Below the pieces are notes generated by a model. It was given only the letters and a program-made list of their open reading frames with translations. It had not been told where the DNA came from and did not search any database. A program made the translations under genes and the position numbers. DNA of 64,000 bases from an uncultured Erysipelotrichaceae bacterium (GTDB taxonomy: Bacteria; Bacillota_I; Bacilli_A; RF39; UBA660), in the NCBI GenBank assembly GCA_902795215.1, contig CADBKG010000010.1, positions 1 to 64,000 of the forward strand, in the 5' to 3' direction. How positions within the stretch are numbered: the stretch's first letter is position 1; each line of letters opens with the position of its first letter. Below are positions 1-7,921 of the stretch, one piece after another.

Positions 1-27
1 GCTAGAATATTTTTAATTAATGGCATT

Positions 28-53
28 ATAAAAGAATGATTTTCATCATCCTT
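28..53 (-). terminator. Putative terminator downstream of ssrA
   Basis: On the minus strand a 9-bp stem (arms 45-53 and 32-40, one G-U pair) closes a GAAA tetraloop about 100 bases past the tmRNA 3' end. The T tract after it is short and interrupted, so this may instead be an RNA-end structure. It is the only hairpin seen between position 1 and the tmRNA. Confidence 0.45.
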
Positions 54-149
54 CTACTTTGTATCTTTATTCTTTACCAACACTATTTGACAAAGAACCG
101 AATTGATATCTATTAGTGAATTGAAGCAAAGTTCAATTAAATTCTTTAA

Positions 150-516
150 TGGTGGAGCCGAGGAGATTTGAACTCCTGTCCAAGATAGATTTGTAAATAA
201 CGTCTACAAGTTTAGTTAGAATTGTAGTTTTCGCCTTGTTAATATGGGATCTAACACCCTTTAACAAAGTTATCCTTTAAAATTCATTTATTACCCAAGG
301 AAAATAATAAATATAACTAAGTAAGATAAGTCCCTAGATTAAAGCCTTAGTAACCTTAAAAAGGAACGCACTCATGTCCTATACTAGGCAAAAGCAAGTG
401 CATTAACGCTATATGCGTTAGATTTTTTGTCATTTAATTTTAATTTTGTCCGTTAAGATGGACTTCTACTTGCAGTTAAGTCAAATTGCTACCCTGTCGA
501 AACCAAAAACGGCCCC
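150..516 (-). ncRNA. ssrA: tmRNA (transfer-messenger RNA)
   Basis: tmRNA rescues stalled ribosomes together with SmpB, adding a degradation tag. The 5' end (GGGGCCG, 510-516) pairs with the 3' acceptor strand (CGGCTCC, then ACCA, at 150-160), and the T-arm with TTCAAAT lies next to it, so CCA is genome-encoded. The conserved 5' block GGTTTCGACAGGGTAGC is present. The tag reading frame ends K-S-N-A-Y-S-V-N-A-L-A-F-A followed by a single TAG at 384-386; the exact resume codon is not certain. Tags ending in AFA are known in Mollicutes, whereas ALAA endings are commoner in other bacteria. It lies downstream of smpB, the usual Firmicutes neighbourhood, separated by one unknown gene. Confidence 0.97.
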
Positions 517-519
517 GAA

Positions 520-541
520 TTACTAGATAAATTTCTAGTAA
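520..541. promoter_or_regulatory. 8-bp inverted repeat at the tmRNA 5' flank
   Basis: TTACTAGA (520-527) and TCTAGTAA (534-541) form a perfect inverted repeat with a 6-base loop, starting four bases outside the mature tmRNA 5' end. There is no T tract, so it does not look like a terminator. It could be an operator over the ssrA promoter or a processing hairpin in the precursor; the sequence alone does not decide. Confidence 0.35.
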
Positions 542-574
542 GGAAATTATCTCATAAATTCTTTTATTTATCAA

Positions 575-1003
575 CTATAAATGATGTTTTAATGTACATT
601 TATAATTATTTAATATTTCAACTACTTTTCTGTCTTCTATTTCTTTGTTTACAACATTTAACAAATCATGGAGCTCTGAAACACATTTAATGTTTTCTTT
701 AACTTCAGGTAAATCAGGGTTTAAACCCATATTGGCATTCTCCGCTGATAAACTAAAAATATAACTAGATATTTGATATTTTAATACACTTAATCTTTCT
801 TCTGTTAATGATCGGATATATTCAGGATTTTTGACAATTGTTTTTAGTGCATTTATTTCACCTTTTTTAAGTATTCTGTGCGCTGATTTCCAAATGCTTA
901 TTATTACATTGTCATTAATATCTTCTTTTATACTATTTATGAATTCTGCTCTAGAATCGTAATTCATATCTTTAAGTATAAAAATACTCTCTTTTAATTC
1001 CAT
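575..1003 (-). CDS. Hypothetical protein between smpB and ssrA
   Basis: I do not recognise this 142-residue protein. It is predicted soluble and mostly helical, with no signal peptide, no membrane segment and no cysteine cluster (single Cys residues near positions 107 and 135). The start at 1003 follows an AAGGAGT Shine-Dalgarno sequence that forms the 3' arm of a terminator-like hairpin (1010-1028). It is the only gene between smpB and ssrA, so a link to trans-translation is possible by position alone. Coding status rests on a full-length open frame, a good ribosome site and AT-biased codon use like its neighbours. Confidence 0.65.
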   Translation of the reverse strand: MELKESIFILKDMNYDSRAEFINSIKEDINDNVIISIWKSAHRILKKGEINALKTIVKNPEYIRSLTEERLSVLKYQISSYIFSLSAENANMGLNPDLPEVKENIKCVSELHDLLNVVNKEIEDRKVVEILNNYKCTLKHHL

Positions 1004-1028
1004 AAAAAAACTCCTTTCAACAAGGAGT
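1004..1028 (-). terminator. smpB terminator that contains the next gene's ribosome site
   Basis: Minus strand ACTCCTT (1028-1022), loop GTTGA, AAGGAGT (1016-1010), then seven T residues running straight into the ATG at 1003. The hairpin fits an intrinsic terminator for the rnr-smpB transcript. Its 3' arm is also the Shine-Dalgarno of the gene at 575-1003, so read-through transcripts would have that site paired. Confidence 0.6.
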
Positions 1029-1058
1029 ATATTAACATAAACTTAAAATTATTACAAC

Positions 1059-1478
1059 TTATTTGTTTAATCTTTCTAAATCTCTTTGTTTAATAGTTTC
1101 TCTTTTATCATATAATTTTTTACCTCTAGCAAGACCTATTAATACTTTAGCTTTGTTATTTTTAAAATACAATTTTAAAGGAACTAATGTATATCCTTTT
1201 TCCTTCATTTTTGTATCTAACTTTTTGATTTCCTCTTTATGTAGTAATAATTTTCTGTTTCTTCTTTCATCTTTATTAAAATACGTTCCATCTTTATATG
1301 GGGCAATATACATATTTATAATAAATGCTTCATTATTTCTAATTATTACATATGAATCATTGAAATTAGCACTACCATTTCTTATAGATTTTATTTCAGT
1401 GCCTGATAATGCTATTCCAGCTTCTATTTCTTTATCAATAAAATAATTAAATCTAGCTTTCCTGTTTATTATTTCCAT
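1059..1478 (-). CDS. smpB: SsrA-binding protein SmpB
   Basis: SmpB binds the tRNA-like domain of tmRNA and delivers it to stalled ribosomes. The 139-residue protein has the family hallmarks: the N-terminal beta barrel with G-T-E-I-K-S-I-R, the Y-I-A-P-Y segment, and the Lys/Arg-rich C-terminal tail (G-K-K-L-Y-D-K-R-E-T-I-K) that folds in the mRNA channel. Length is slightly below the usual 150-160. The ATG at 1478 follows GAGGAG; its first 26 bases overlap the end of rnr, indicating translational coupling. The order secG-rnr-smpB-ssrA is typical of Firmicutes. Confidence 0.97.
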   Translation of the reverse strand: MEIINRKARFNYFIDKEIEAGIALSGTEIKSIRNGSANFNDSYVIIRNNEAFIINMYIAPYKDGTYFNKDERRNRKLLLHKEEIKKLDTKMKEKGYTLVPLKLYFKNNKAKVLIGLARGKKLYDKRETIKQRDLERLNK

Positions 1479-3570
1479 CTTTTGTCTCCTCGATTAATTC
1501 AAAGTCGATAGTTTTGTTAGTTTTATTAGCGCTTTCAACTCTGATTTTAACTTTATCACCGAGGCGATACATTTTTTTAGTTTTATCGCCTACAATAGCC
1601 ATTATATCACTATTATAGTTATAGTAATCCCCTTTTAATGTGCTTATATGAACAAGTCCTTCAACTAAATTATCAAGTTCTACAAACATACCAAAGTTTG
1701 TTAATCCTGATATTTTACCTTCATATTCTTCACCGATATGTGCTTCCATATATTCAGCCATCTTCATATCATCAACTTCTCTTTCAGCTTCAACAGCTTT
1801 TTGTTCTCTTTCTGAAGATTGTTCAGCAATATCTATAAGTTTTTTCTCTAAAATATTTACACTTTCACCATCTATTTCGTGATTAAATAAATATTTTCTA
1901 AGTAGTCTATGAACTTCTAAATCTGGATATCTTCTTATTGGACTTGTAAAGTGTGTATAACACTTGCTACCAAGGCCAAAATGTCCAATGTTTTCTTCTG
2001 TATATTTCGCTTTTTTCATACTTCTAAGAAGTTTAGTAGAAAGCATTTCAAATTCTGGTTTATCTTCTACTTGTTTAAGAATTTGTTGCATCTTTATTGG
2101 AGTAATTTCATTAAAATTACCTATTAAATTATAGCCAAGCAATGACATCAAATTCATAAACTCTTCTATTTTTTTAGGGTCTGGTTCATCATGAGTACGA
2201 TATATAAATGGTAATTCCATATTACTTATTGCACCTGCGACTGTTTCATTCGCTGCAATCATGAATGCTTCAATTAGTTTTTCACCATCATCTTGTACTC
2301 TTCTTTGAATATCAATTGCCCTACCATTTTCATCACAAATTATTTTGGCTTCATCAATATTAAAGTTTATATAACCTCGTGATTCCATTTTCTTTCTAAG
2401 TAATTTTGCAAGCTCATTCATTTTAATTAAAGTATCTTTAAAAGGCTCATATCCTTCTTCGACAATTCCTTCTTTTAAAAGTTTATTTACGCTTGTATAA
2501 TTCATTTTCTTTTTAGACTTAATATATGATGGAAAAATATTATAATCTATAATCTTACCTTTACGATCTATTTCCATTTCACAACTTTCAGTAAGTCTAA
2601 TAACATTTTCATTTAATGAACATATACCGTTAGACAATTTATGAGGGAGCATAGGTATTACTGTATCTGCAAGATATGAACTTGTACCACGTGAGAGTGC
2701 ATCTTCATTTAAAGCCATACCTTCTTGTACATAATGACTAACATCTGCTATATGTACTCCAAGGATATAGTTTCCATTTTTTTCTTCTAAACTTATTGCA
2801 TCATCGATATCCTTAGTATCTACACCATCTATAGTAAATATTTCTTTTTCTGTTAAGTCTCTTCTTCCTTCTAATTCTTTTGGATTTACTTCTGTTTCAA
2901 TTTCTTCAGCTTCTTGCATAGCTTTATCACTAAATTCAGGATAAATTTCGTGTTTGTAGGCAATTGTTAAAATATCTACTCCCGCATCATCTTTATGACC
3001 TATAATATTACTAACTCTTGCTAAATAATAGTTTTTAGTTTTTTCTTTAATTACATTAACAAGTACAACTGTTCCTTCTACGCAATTTTTTGCACTATTT
3101 GGTTCGATTTCTATAGTAATATTTCTTTTATCTTCTAGAAGCATAAAAGGCTTACCATGTATATATTTTATTTGGCCAACTAGGTTATTTAAATTTCTTT
3201 TTACAATTTTTAAAACTCTACCTTCAAGTTTAGGAGTTCTATTAGTTATTTCAACTATAACCATATCTCCATCGATAGCACCATTAAGCATATCTTTCTC
3301 AATATGAATATCATCCCCTGGCAAAAGCAAAAAACCAAATCCCTTTGGATTTACATCTATTTCACCTATTTCTATATCTTGGCAGTTTTCAAATAAAATA
3401 TATTTTTCTTTTTTAGTATAATAAAGTTCAAAATTTTGTACCATTTCATTAAGTATTTTTTGAACTTCATTTATCTCATTAGGATTTAAATTACCTAATT
3501 TAGAAACTAATTCTTCTGTACTTATGGCATTAAACTCTTTTTTTAATATTTCAAGTACTCTTTCTTTCAT
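1453..3570 (-). CDS. rnr: Ribonuclease R
   Basis: RNase R is a 3'-5' exoribonuclease of the RNase II/RNB family that degrades structured RNA and takes part in tmRNA-linked decay. The 705-residue protein shows an N-terminal winged-helix-like segment, two cold-shock-type OB domains (about 65-230), an RNB catalytic domain with the acidic motif D-G-V-D-T-K-D-I-D-D-A near residue 250, and a C-terminal S1 domain (about 615-690, ending in G-L-V-H-I-S). Length fits the family. It overlaps smpB by 26 bases and follows secG. The ATG at 3570 has only a weak upstream ribosome site (GGCGTG). Confidence 0.96.
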   Translation of the reverse strand: MKERVLEILKKEFNAISTEELVSKLGNLNPNEINEVQKILNEMVQNFELYYTKKEKYILFENCQDIEIGEIDVNPKGFGFLLLPGDDIHIEKDMLNGAIDGDMVIVEITNRTPKLEGRVLKIVKRNLNNLVGQIKYIHGKPFMLLEDKRNITIEIEPNSAKNCVEGTVVLVNVIKEKTKNYYLARVSNIIGHKDDAGVDILTIAYKHEIYPEFSDKAMQEAEEIETEVNPKELEGRRDLTEKEIFTIDGVDTKDIDDAISLEEKNGNYILGVHIADVSHYVQEGMALNEDALSRGTSSYLADTVIPMLPHKLSNGICSLNENVIRLTESCEMEIDRKGKIIDYNIFPSYIKSKKKMNYTSVNKLLKEGIVEEGYEPFKDTLIKMNELAKLLRKKMESRGYINFNIDEAKIICDENGRAIDIQRRVQDDGEKLIEAFMIAANETVAGAISNMELPFIYRTHDEPDPKKIEEFMNLMSLLGYNLIGNFNEITPIKMQQILKQVEDKPEFEMLSTKLLRSMKKAKYTEENIGHFGLGSKCYTHFTSPIRRYPDLEVHRLLRKYLFNHEIDGESVNILEKKLIDIAEQSSEREQKAVEAEREVDDMKMAEYMEAHIGEEYEGKISGLTNFGMFVELDNLVEGLVHISTLKGDYYNYNSDIMAIVGDKTKKMYRLGDKVKIRVESANKTNKTIDFELIEETKDGNNKQES

Positions 3571-3620
3571 AGTATCACACGCCTTTACTTTTCAACATAT
3601 TAATTATACCTCATTTTATC

Positions 3621-3645
3621 AAAAAAAAATACACAAAATTGTGTA
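3621..3645 (-). terminator. Intrinsic terminator after secG
   Basis: Minus strand ACACAA-TT-TTGTGT (arms 39-44 and 31-36 of the 3600 block) followed by A and nine T residues. It separates secG from rnr, so rnr-smpB probably depends on read-through or on its own promoter in 3571-3620. Confidence 0.6.
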
Positions 3646-3653
3646 CTTATTTA

Positions 3654-3881
3654 TTAGGCTGTAAACATTATTAAAAATGCTAATATCATAAATGCCGCTC
3701 CACAGACTGCAGTAACTCTACTAATTAGTAGTTCTACTCCTCTTTCTTTTTGAGCTTGAAATAACTCTGCATTTCCACCTGTAATAATTTGCCCAGCATC
3801 GCTGGCTTTATTGCTTTGTAAAAGCACAAGTGCTATTAATACTACTGATAATATAAGTAATGCTGTTTCCATATAATTCAC
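3654..3881 (-). CDS. secG: Preprotein translocase subunit SecG
   Basis: SecG is the small auxiliary subunit of the SecYEG channel. The 75-residue product has two hydrophobic segments (about 4-20 and 52-73) around a polar loop containing the G-G-N-A-E-L-F motif, the usual SecG layout. The start at 3881 follows AGAGGTG. Position upstream of rnr-smpB-ssrA matches many Firmicutes. Confidence 0.9.
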   Translation of the reverse strand: MNYMETALLILSVVLIALVLLQSNKASDAGQIITGGNAELFQAQKERGVELLISRVTAVCGAAFMILAFLIMFTA

Positions 3882-3929
3882 CTCTAGACAAGTATCATTG
3901 TAACATAAGTACTAATCAAATGCAAATAA

Positions 3930-4499
3930 TTATTGGTTATTTAAATCATTTTTATCATCATTAATTCTAGGTGTAAGAGCTTTTCTTTCAGGAAGAACTC
4001 TTTCTACTTTAGGTTCATATTTAATAAATCTACTTGCTATTAAACAACCAAGACCAAACAAAGCAAGTATAATCAACACTATTTTCTTTTTAAATAAAAT
4101 AATTAACCATCCTAAATAACTGATTTTAGCAAAAACTCTACCAATAACCTTACTATTTTCTATAGGTTCTGAGTCTTTTGAACAAGTATTACATCTTGTA
4201 GTTATAGATATAGAATCTTTATACATTACATTACTAATAACATATTTATCTTTATTATTTATATATAGAACCTTATCTCCCATATCATATTCTAAGTTTC
4301 TATTTATAATTGCAATGTCTCCCTTTTGAAAGTCTGTAACCATGGATTTATCTTTAACTATAACAAACGTATAATTAAATATTTCAAAATTATCTTTAAG
4401 CATAATTTTCATTTCAACAAAGGCAATACCATAAAATACTAGAAGCATGACAAGAATTGTAAGTAATACGTTACCAAGAGTATTTAATATTCTTCTCAT
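3930..4499 (-). CDS. SipW-like S26 signal peptidase, catalytic residues altered
   Basis: The 189-residue protein has an N-terminal membrane segment (about 8-28), a signal-peptidase core and a second hydrophobic segment near 135-160, the layout of SipW/ER-type S26 enzymes. The nucleophile motif is present (D-K-S-M, near residue 52) and a G-D-I-A/G-D-K-V pair follows. However the position of the catalytic His (normally T-H-R) reads I-S-N, and the conserved G-D-A-N-N reads R-C-N-T-C, so His and Asp both appear lost and a C-x-x-C is gained. It may be an inactive or altered enzyme. TasA-like proteins at 13.2-14.5 kb would be natural clients of a SipW enzyme. It lies 4 bases after eno. Confidence 0.75.
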   Translation of the reverse strand: MRRILNTLGNVLLTILVMLLVFYGIAFVEMKIMLKDNFEIFNYTFVIVKDKSMVTDFQKGDIAIINRNLEYDMGDKVLYINNKDKYVISNVMYKDSISITTRCNTCSKDSEPIENSKVIGRVFAKISYLGWLIILFKKKIVLIILALFGLGCLIASRFIKYEPKVERVLPERKALTPRINDDKNDLNNQ

Positions 4500-4503
4500 A
4501 ATT

Positions 4504-5751
4504 TCACCTTAAATTACTTTTTCCTGTTAAATTATCCTCTATAAGCATTAATCTATTGTATTTTGCAATTCTTTCTCCTCTAGATAAAGAACCAGTTTTA
4601 ATGAATCCCATATTTAAACCAACTGCTATATCAGAAATTACATCATCAGTTGTTTCTCCACTTCTATGACTAATTATAGTTTTATATTTATTTAATTTAG
4701 CAAGTGTAATAGTATCATACATTTCGGAAACCGTTCCTATTTGATTTGGTTTTATTAAGATAGTATTCCCTGCTTTTTTCATTATTCCTTCTTTTAAATG
4801 ATCTTTATTTGTAACAAAGTAATCATCACCTACTAATAGCATTCTACTGCCAAGTAACTTAGTCATCTTACTAAATGATTCAAGATCTTTTTCTTCAAAC
4901 GGATCTTCGATACTAACTATTGGATATTTTGAAACAATATATTTATAATAACTAAATAGTTCTTCTTTAGTCATTTTTGTATTATCAAGTTTATATGTTT
5001 TTGTTTTCTCATCATAAATAGAATTAGCAGCAACATCTAATGCTATGTATACATTTTTACCAGGTTCATATCCAGCTTTTTTAATAGCTTCTATTATTAA
5101 ATCAAGAGCTTCTGTATTACTTACAAGTTTCGGAGCATATCCTCCTTCGTCACCTAGTCCAGTTGCAAAACCTTTTGATTTGAGAATATCATTTAATTTA
5201 TGGAATATTTCTGCACCACATCTAATTCTTTCATGCATAGATTTAACTACAGGAACTATCATAAATTCTTGAATATCAATACCATTGCCAGCATGCATAC
5301 CACCATTTAATATATTCATCATAGCTATAGGCATACTAATACTTCCATTACTTAGATATTCATATATTTCTTTGTTATGTATTTTAGCAAGCGCTTTTAA
5401 AACACATAAAGAAACTGATAACATTGCATTGGCACCTAAGTTTTCTTTATTTTTTGTTCCATCTAAATTTAACATTAGTGTGTCTATTTCTTTTTGACTT
5501 AAATTTTTACCAAGAATTTTAGGCTTGATTATTTCATTAACATTTGTAACTGCTCTTTTAACACCTTTACCATTATATCTAGATTTAACTCCATCTCTTA
5601 ATTCTAGTGCTTCATTCGCTCCTGTAGATGCACCACTAGGAACACCTGCACTAACAACAAAACTTTCATCTATTTCCATTTCAGTATAAACTGTCGGATT
5701 TCCTCTAGAGTCTAATATTTCATGTGCGCATAGTCCTGTAATAGTTGCCAT
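4504..5751 (-). CDS. eno: Enolase
   Basis: Enolase converts 2-phosphoglycerate to phosphoenolpyruvate in glycolysis. The 415-residue protein keeps the family signatures: S-G-A-S-T-G near residue 40, Q-E-F-M, G-D-E-G-G-Y-A-P, the metal ligands in A-L-D, S-I-E-D-P and G-D-D, the catalytic Lys in L-I-K-P-N-Q-I-G, and S-H-R-S-G-E-T. It is a little shorter than the usual 430, mainly at the C-terminus. The start at 5751 has GGGTGATT upstream and a good sigma-A promoter (TTGAAA, 17 bp, TATAAT). Confidence 0.97.
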   Translation of the reverse strand: MATITGLCAHEILDSRGNPTVYTEMEIDESFVVSAGVPSGASTGANEALELRDGVKSRYNGKGVKRAVTNVNEIIKPKILGKNLSQKEIDTLMLNLDGTKNKENLGANAMLSVSLCVLKALAKIHNKEIYEYLSNGSISMPIAMMNILNGGMHAGNGIDIQEFMIVPVVKSMHERIRCGAEIFHKLNDILKSKGFATGLGDEGGYAPKLVSNTEALDLIIEAIKKAGYEPGKNVYIALDVAANSIYDEKTKTYKLDNTKMTKEELFSYYKYIVSKYPIVSIEDPFEEKDLESFSKMTKLLGSRMLLVGDDYFVTNKDHLKEGIMKKAGNTILIKPNQIGTVSEMYDTITLAKLNKYKTIISHRSGETTDDVISDIAVGLNMGFIKTGSLSRGERIAKYNRLMLIEDNLTGKSNLR

Positions 5752-5778
5752 ATATAATCACCCTTTATTCTAAATTAA

Positions 5779-5836
5779 ATTATATAATATGATGAGTTAT
5801 TTTTCAAGTGACATTTGATGATTTTTATGATATAAT
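5779..5836. promoter_or_regulatory. Overlapping divergent sigma-A promoters (eno / FemAB gene)
   Basis: Minus strand: TTGAAA (5802-5807), 17-bp spacer, TATAAT (5779-5784), driving eno. Plus strand: GTGACA (5808-5813), 17-bp spacer, extended TGA-TATAAT (5831-5836), driving the FemAB-type gene. The two -35 boxes abut, so polymerases at the two promoters may compete. Confidence 0.75.
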
Positions 5837-5865
5837 GAACCCTTGAAAAGGAAGGGGCGATTTCT

Positions 5866-7086
5866 ATGGAATTAGTTGAACTAACAAATGAAGAATTTTC
5901 AAGTTATGCTAAAAACAATCCACTAAATAATTATATGCAATCTCTAAACTATGCAAAACTCGAAAAAGAACGTGGATATAGTTATGACTTTATTGGTTTA
6001 AAAGACAATGGTAAACTACTTGGGGCATCACTAATACTTACAAAATCAACACCTTTATTCAAATATGGTTATGCACCAAAAGGCTTTTTAATTAATTACT
6101 ATGATGAAAATATAGTAAAAACCTTTAAAGAAAAAATAATAGAATTTTATAAATCAAAAGATTTCGTATTTATAAAAATCAATCCAGAAATAGTAGTAGC
6201 TAAAATAGATAATAAAACTTACGAACTAGATACAAATCCTAATATTAAATTAAAAGAAGATTTAGAGGAAGCTGGATATAAAAAACTAAAAGACAATTTA
6301 TATTTCGAATCGATATGTCCTAGATTTAATGCATATATTAATTTAAAAAACACTAACTTTGCAAATTATAGCAAAGTAAATAGAAATAAATTAACAAATT
6401 CTAAAAGAAAAGGCTTATATTTAGAAAAAGGGACATTTGAAGAATTAGAAGAATTTTATAATATAATAGAAACTGATAAAGATATTGGGTATTACAAATA
6501 TTTATTTGATTCATTTGAAAATAATGTGGATTTATTGCTTGTAAAAGTAGATTATGATAAATATATTCAAAACACTCAAAAAAGATATGATGATGAACAA
6601 AATAAAAATAGTTTATATAGTGAAATAATTCATAGAAGTCAAAATAAAGCTGACTTAAATAGAAAAATGGAAAGTGATGCTGTTCTTTGTATATTAAAAA
6701 ATGAATTAATAGTTGCAACCAAGGGCTTAAAAGAAACAAATAATTCTATTGTCGCAGGGGCATTAATCGTAAAACATGGTAATAGAGCCCATATAATAGA
6801 AAATGGTTTTAATAGAAAATATAAATATAATCAGAACTATTTCTTATATGATGCTATTATTAATTATTACAAAGATAATTATACTTTCTTAGATATAGGT
6901 GGCATAAGTGGTGACTTTAATAAAGATTCTCCTTATTATGGATTAACTAGATTTAAATGTGGTTTTAATCCAGATATATATGAATACATTGGTGAATTTG
7001 ATATTGTTATTAATGAAAAAAAATATAATAGATTACTTAAATCTGGTAAACTTGCCCAAGAACTAAACAAACGAGGAACTAAATAA
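5866..7086 (+). CDS. FemAB/FemX-type peptidyltransferase
   Basis: FemABX proteins use aminoacyl-tRNA to add the amino acids of the interpeptide bridge to lipid-linked peptidoglycan precursors. The 406-residue length, the two GNAT-like halves, and the long helical insertion between about 235 and 275 (Lys/Glu/Asn-rich) match the family, as do Y-A-P-K-G near residue 70 and the C-terminal D-I-G-G-I-S-G-D-F block. The ATG at 5866 follows AAGGAAGGGG. The gene stands alone on the plus strand, sharing a divergent promoter region with eno and ending in a strong terminator. Which residue it adds cannot be read from sequence. Confidence 0.88.
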   Translation: MELVELTNEEFSSYAKNNPLNNYMQSLNYAKLEKERGYSYDFIGLKDNGKLLGASLILTKSTPLFKYGYAPKGFLINYYDENIVKTFKEKIIEFYKSKDFVFIKINPEIVVAKIDNKTYELDTNPNIKLKEDLEEAGYKKLKDNLYFESICPRFNAYINLKNTNFANYSKVNRNKLTNSKRKGLYLEKGTFEELEEFYNIIETDKDIGYYKYLFDSFENNVDLLLVKVDYDKYIQNTQKRYDDEQNKNSLYSEIIHRSQNKADLNRKMESDAVLCILKNELIVATKGLKETNNSIVAGALIVKHGNRAHIIENGFNRKYKYNQNYFLYDAIINYYKDNYTFLDIGGISGDFNKDSPYYGLTRFKCGFNPDIYEYIGEFDIVINEKKYNRLLKSGKLAQELNKRGTK

Positions 7087-7098
7087 TTCCTCGTTTTT
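7071..7098 (+). terminator. Terminator between convergent FemAB and macro-domain genes
   Basis: ACGAGGAA (7071-7078) and TTCCTCGT (7087-7094) form an 8-bp stem followed by TTTT. It spans the stop codon of the plus-strand gene and probably acts in both directions. Confidence 0.8.
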
Positions 7099-7621
7099 AT
7101 TTAAACTCTAATCCATATAAATTCTTAATATAAATATTGTAGTCTTTGTCATCAAAACACATAAATATTACTTTTATTTTATCATTATCAAACTCTCTTA
7201 CTGATTCAATCGCTATGTTAGATGCTTCTTCTTTTGGGAATTTATAAAGACCCGTAGATATACAAGGAAAGGCTATAGAAAGAAATTCTAATCCAGCTTC
7301 TTTTCTATATTCCTCAGCAAGTTTTAAGCTGTTTATATATGCATTTTTAAGTAAAGTTTTTACTTTTTCATCTCCAGCTTTATATACAGGCCCAACAGTA
7401 TGTATTATCTTTTTACATGGTAATTTATAACCATCCGTTATTTTAGCTTCACCAGTATTACATCCTCCAAGAGTTTTGCATTCTTCAAGTAGTTCTTTAC
7501 CGGCTTTTCTATGTATCATTCCATCAACACCGCCACCACCAAGCAATGTTTTATTCGCAGCATTTACTATAATATCTGCATTTATACTTGTTAAATCTCC
7601 TTTTAAAACTATCATCTCCAT
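7097..7621 (-). CDS. Macro-domain protein (O-acetyl-ADP-ribose deacetylase type)
   Basis: Macro domains bind ADP-ribose and often hydrolyse O-acetyl-ADP-ribose or ADP-ribosyl groups. The 174-residue protein is one macro domain: V-N-A-A-N near residue 20, the G-G-G-G-V-D-G-M-I-H loop, G-E-A-K-I-T, I-H-T-V-G-P, and the phosphate loop P-C-I-S-T-G-L-Y-K-F-P. This pattern is that of YmdB/MacroD-like enzymes. The start at 7621 has GGAAGGTGAT upstream. It follows the 95-residue unknown gene by 12 bases and is probably co-transcribed with it and the PLP lyase. Confidence 0.92.
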   Translation of the reverse strand: MEMIVLKGDLTSINADIIVNAANKTLLGGGGVDGMIHRKAGKELLEECKTLGGCNTGEAKITDGYKLPCKKIIHTVGPVYKAGDEKVKTLLKNAYINSLKLAEEYRKEAGLEFLSIAFPCISTGLYKFPKEEASNIAIESVREFDNDKIKVIFMCFDDKDYNIYIKNLYGLEFK

Positions 7622-7633
7622 AATATCACCTTC

Positions 7634-7921
7634 CTATTTTGTTGTATTTGAATAATAATCTCTTTCACTTATATTTTCAAGTACCCACTCTAGTTCACTG
7701 GCATCATCACTATCAGTAAATTCATCATCTAATACTTCATTTATTATAAACATTAAATCTTTATAGTTAGAATATTTCTCATAATCTATATCATTTAATC
7801 TTAGTATTTCTATTTCTCTTTTAGTAAGAAGATAATTACCTTTACCTACAAGCATATCACGGCTTAAGTCAAGATCTTTTAAAAAATCATCCAGTTCATA
7901 TTTTTTACCATTAACTATCAT
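7634..7921 (-). CDS. Hypothetical protein, 95 residues
   Basis: I do not recognise this small acidic protein. It is soluble, has no cysteine, and ends in a D/E/S-rich helical stretch. Its ATG overlaps the stop codon of the upstream PLP-lyase gene (TAATG), which argues for translational coupling and hence for a real gene. Function unknown. Confidence 0.65.
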   Translation of the reverse strand: MIVNGKKYELDDFLKDLDLSRDMLVGKGNYLLTKREIEILRLNDIDYEKYSNYKDLMFIINEVLDDEFTDSDDASELEWVLENISERDYYSNTTK

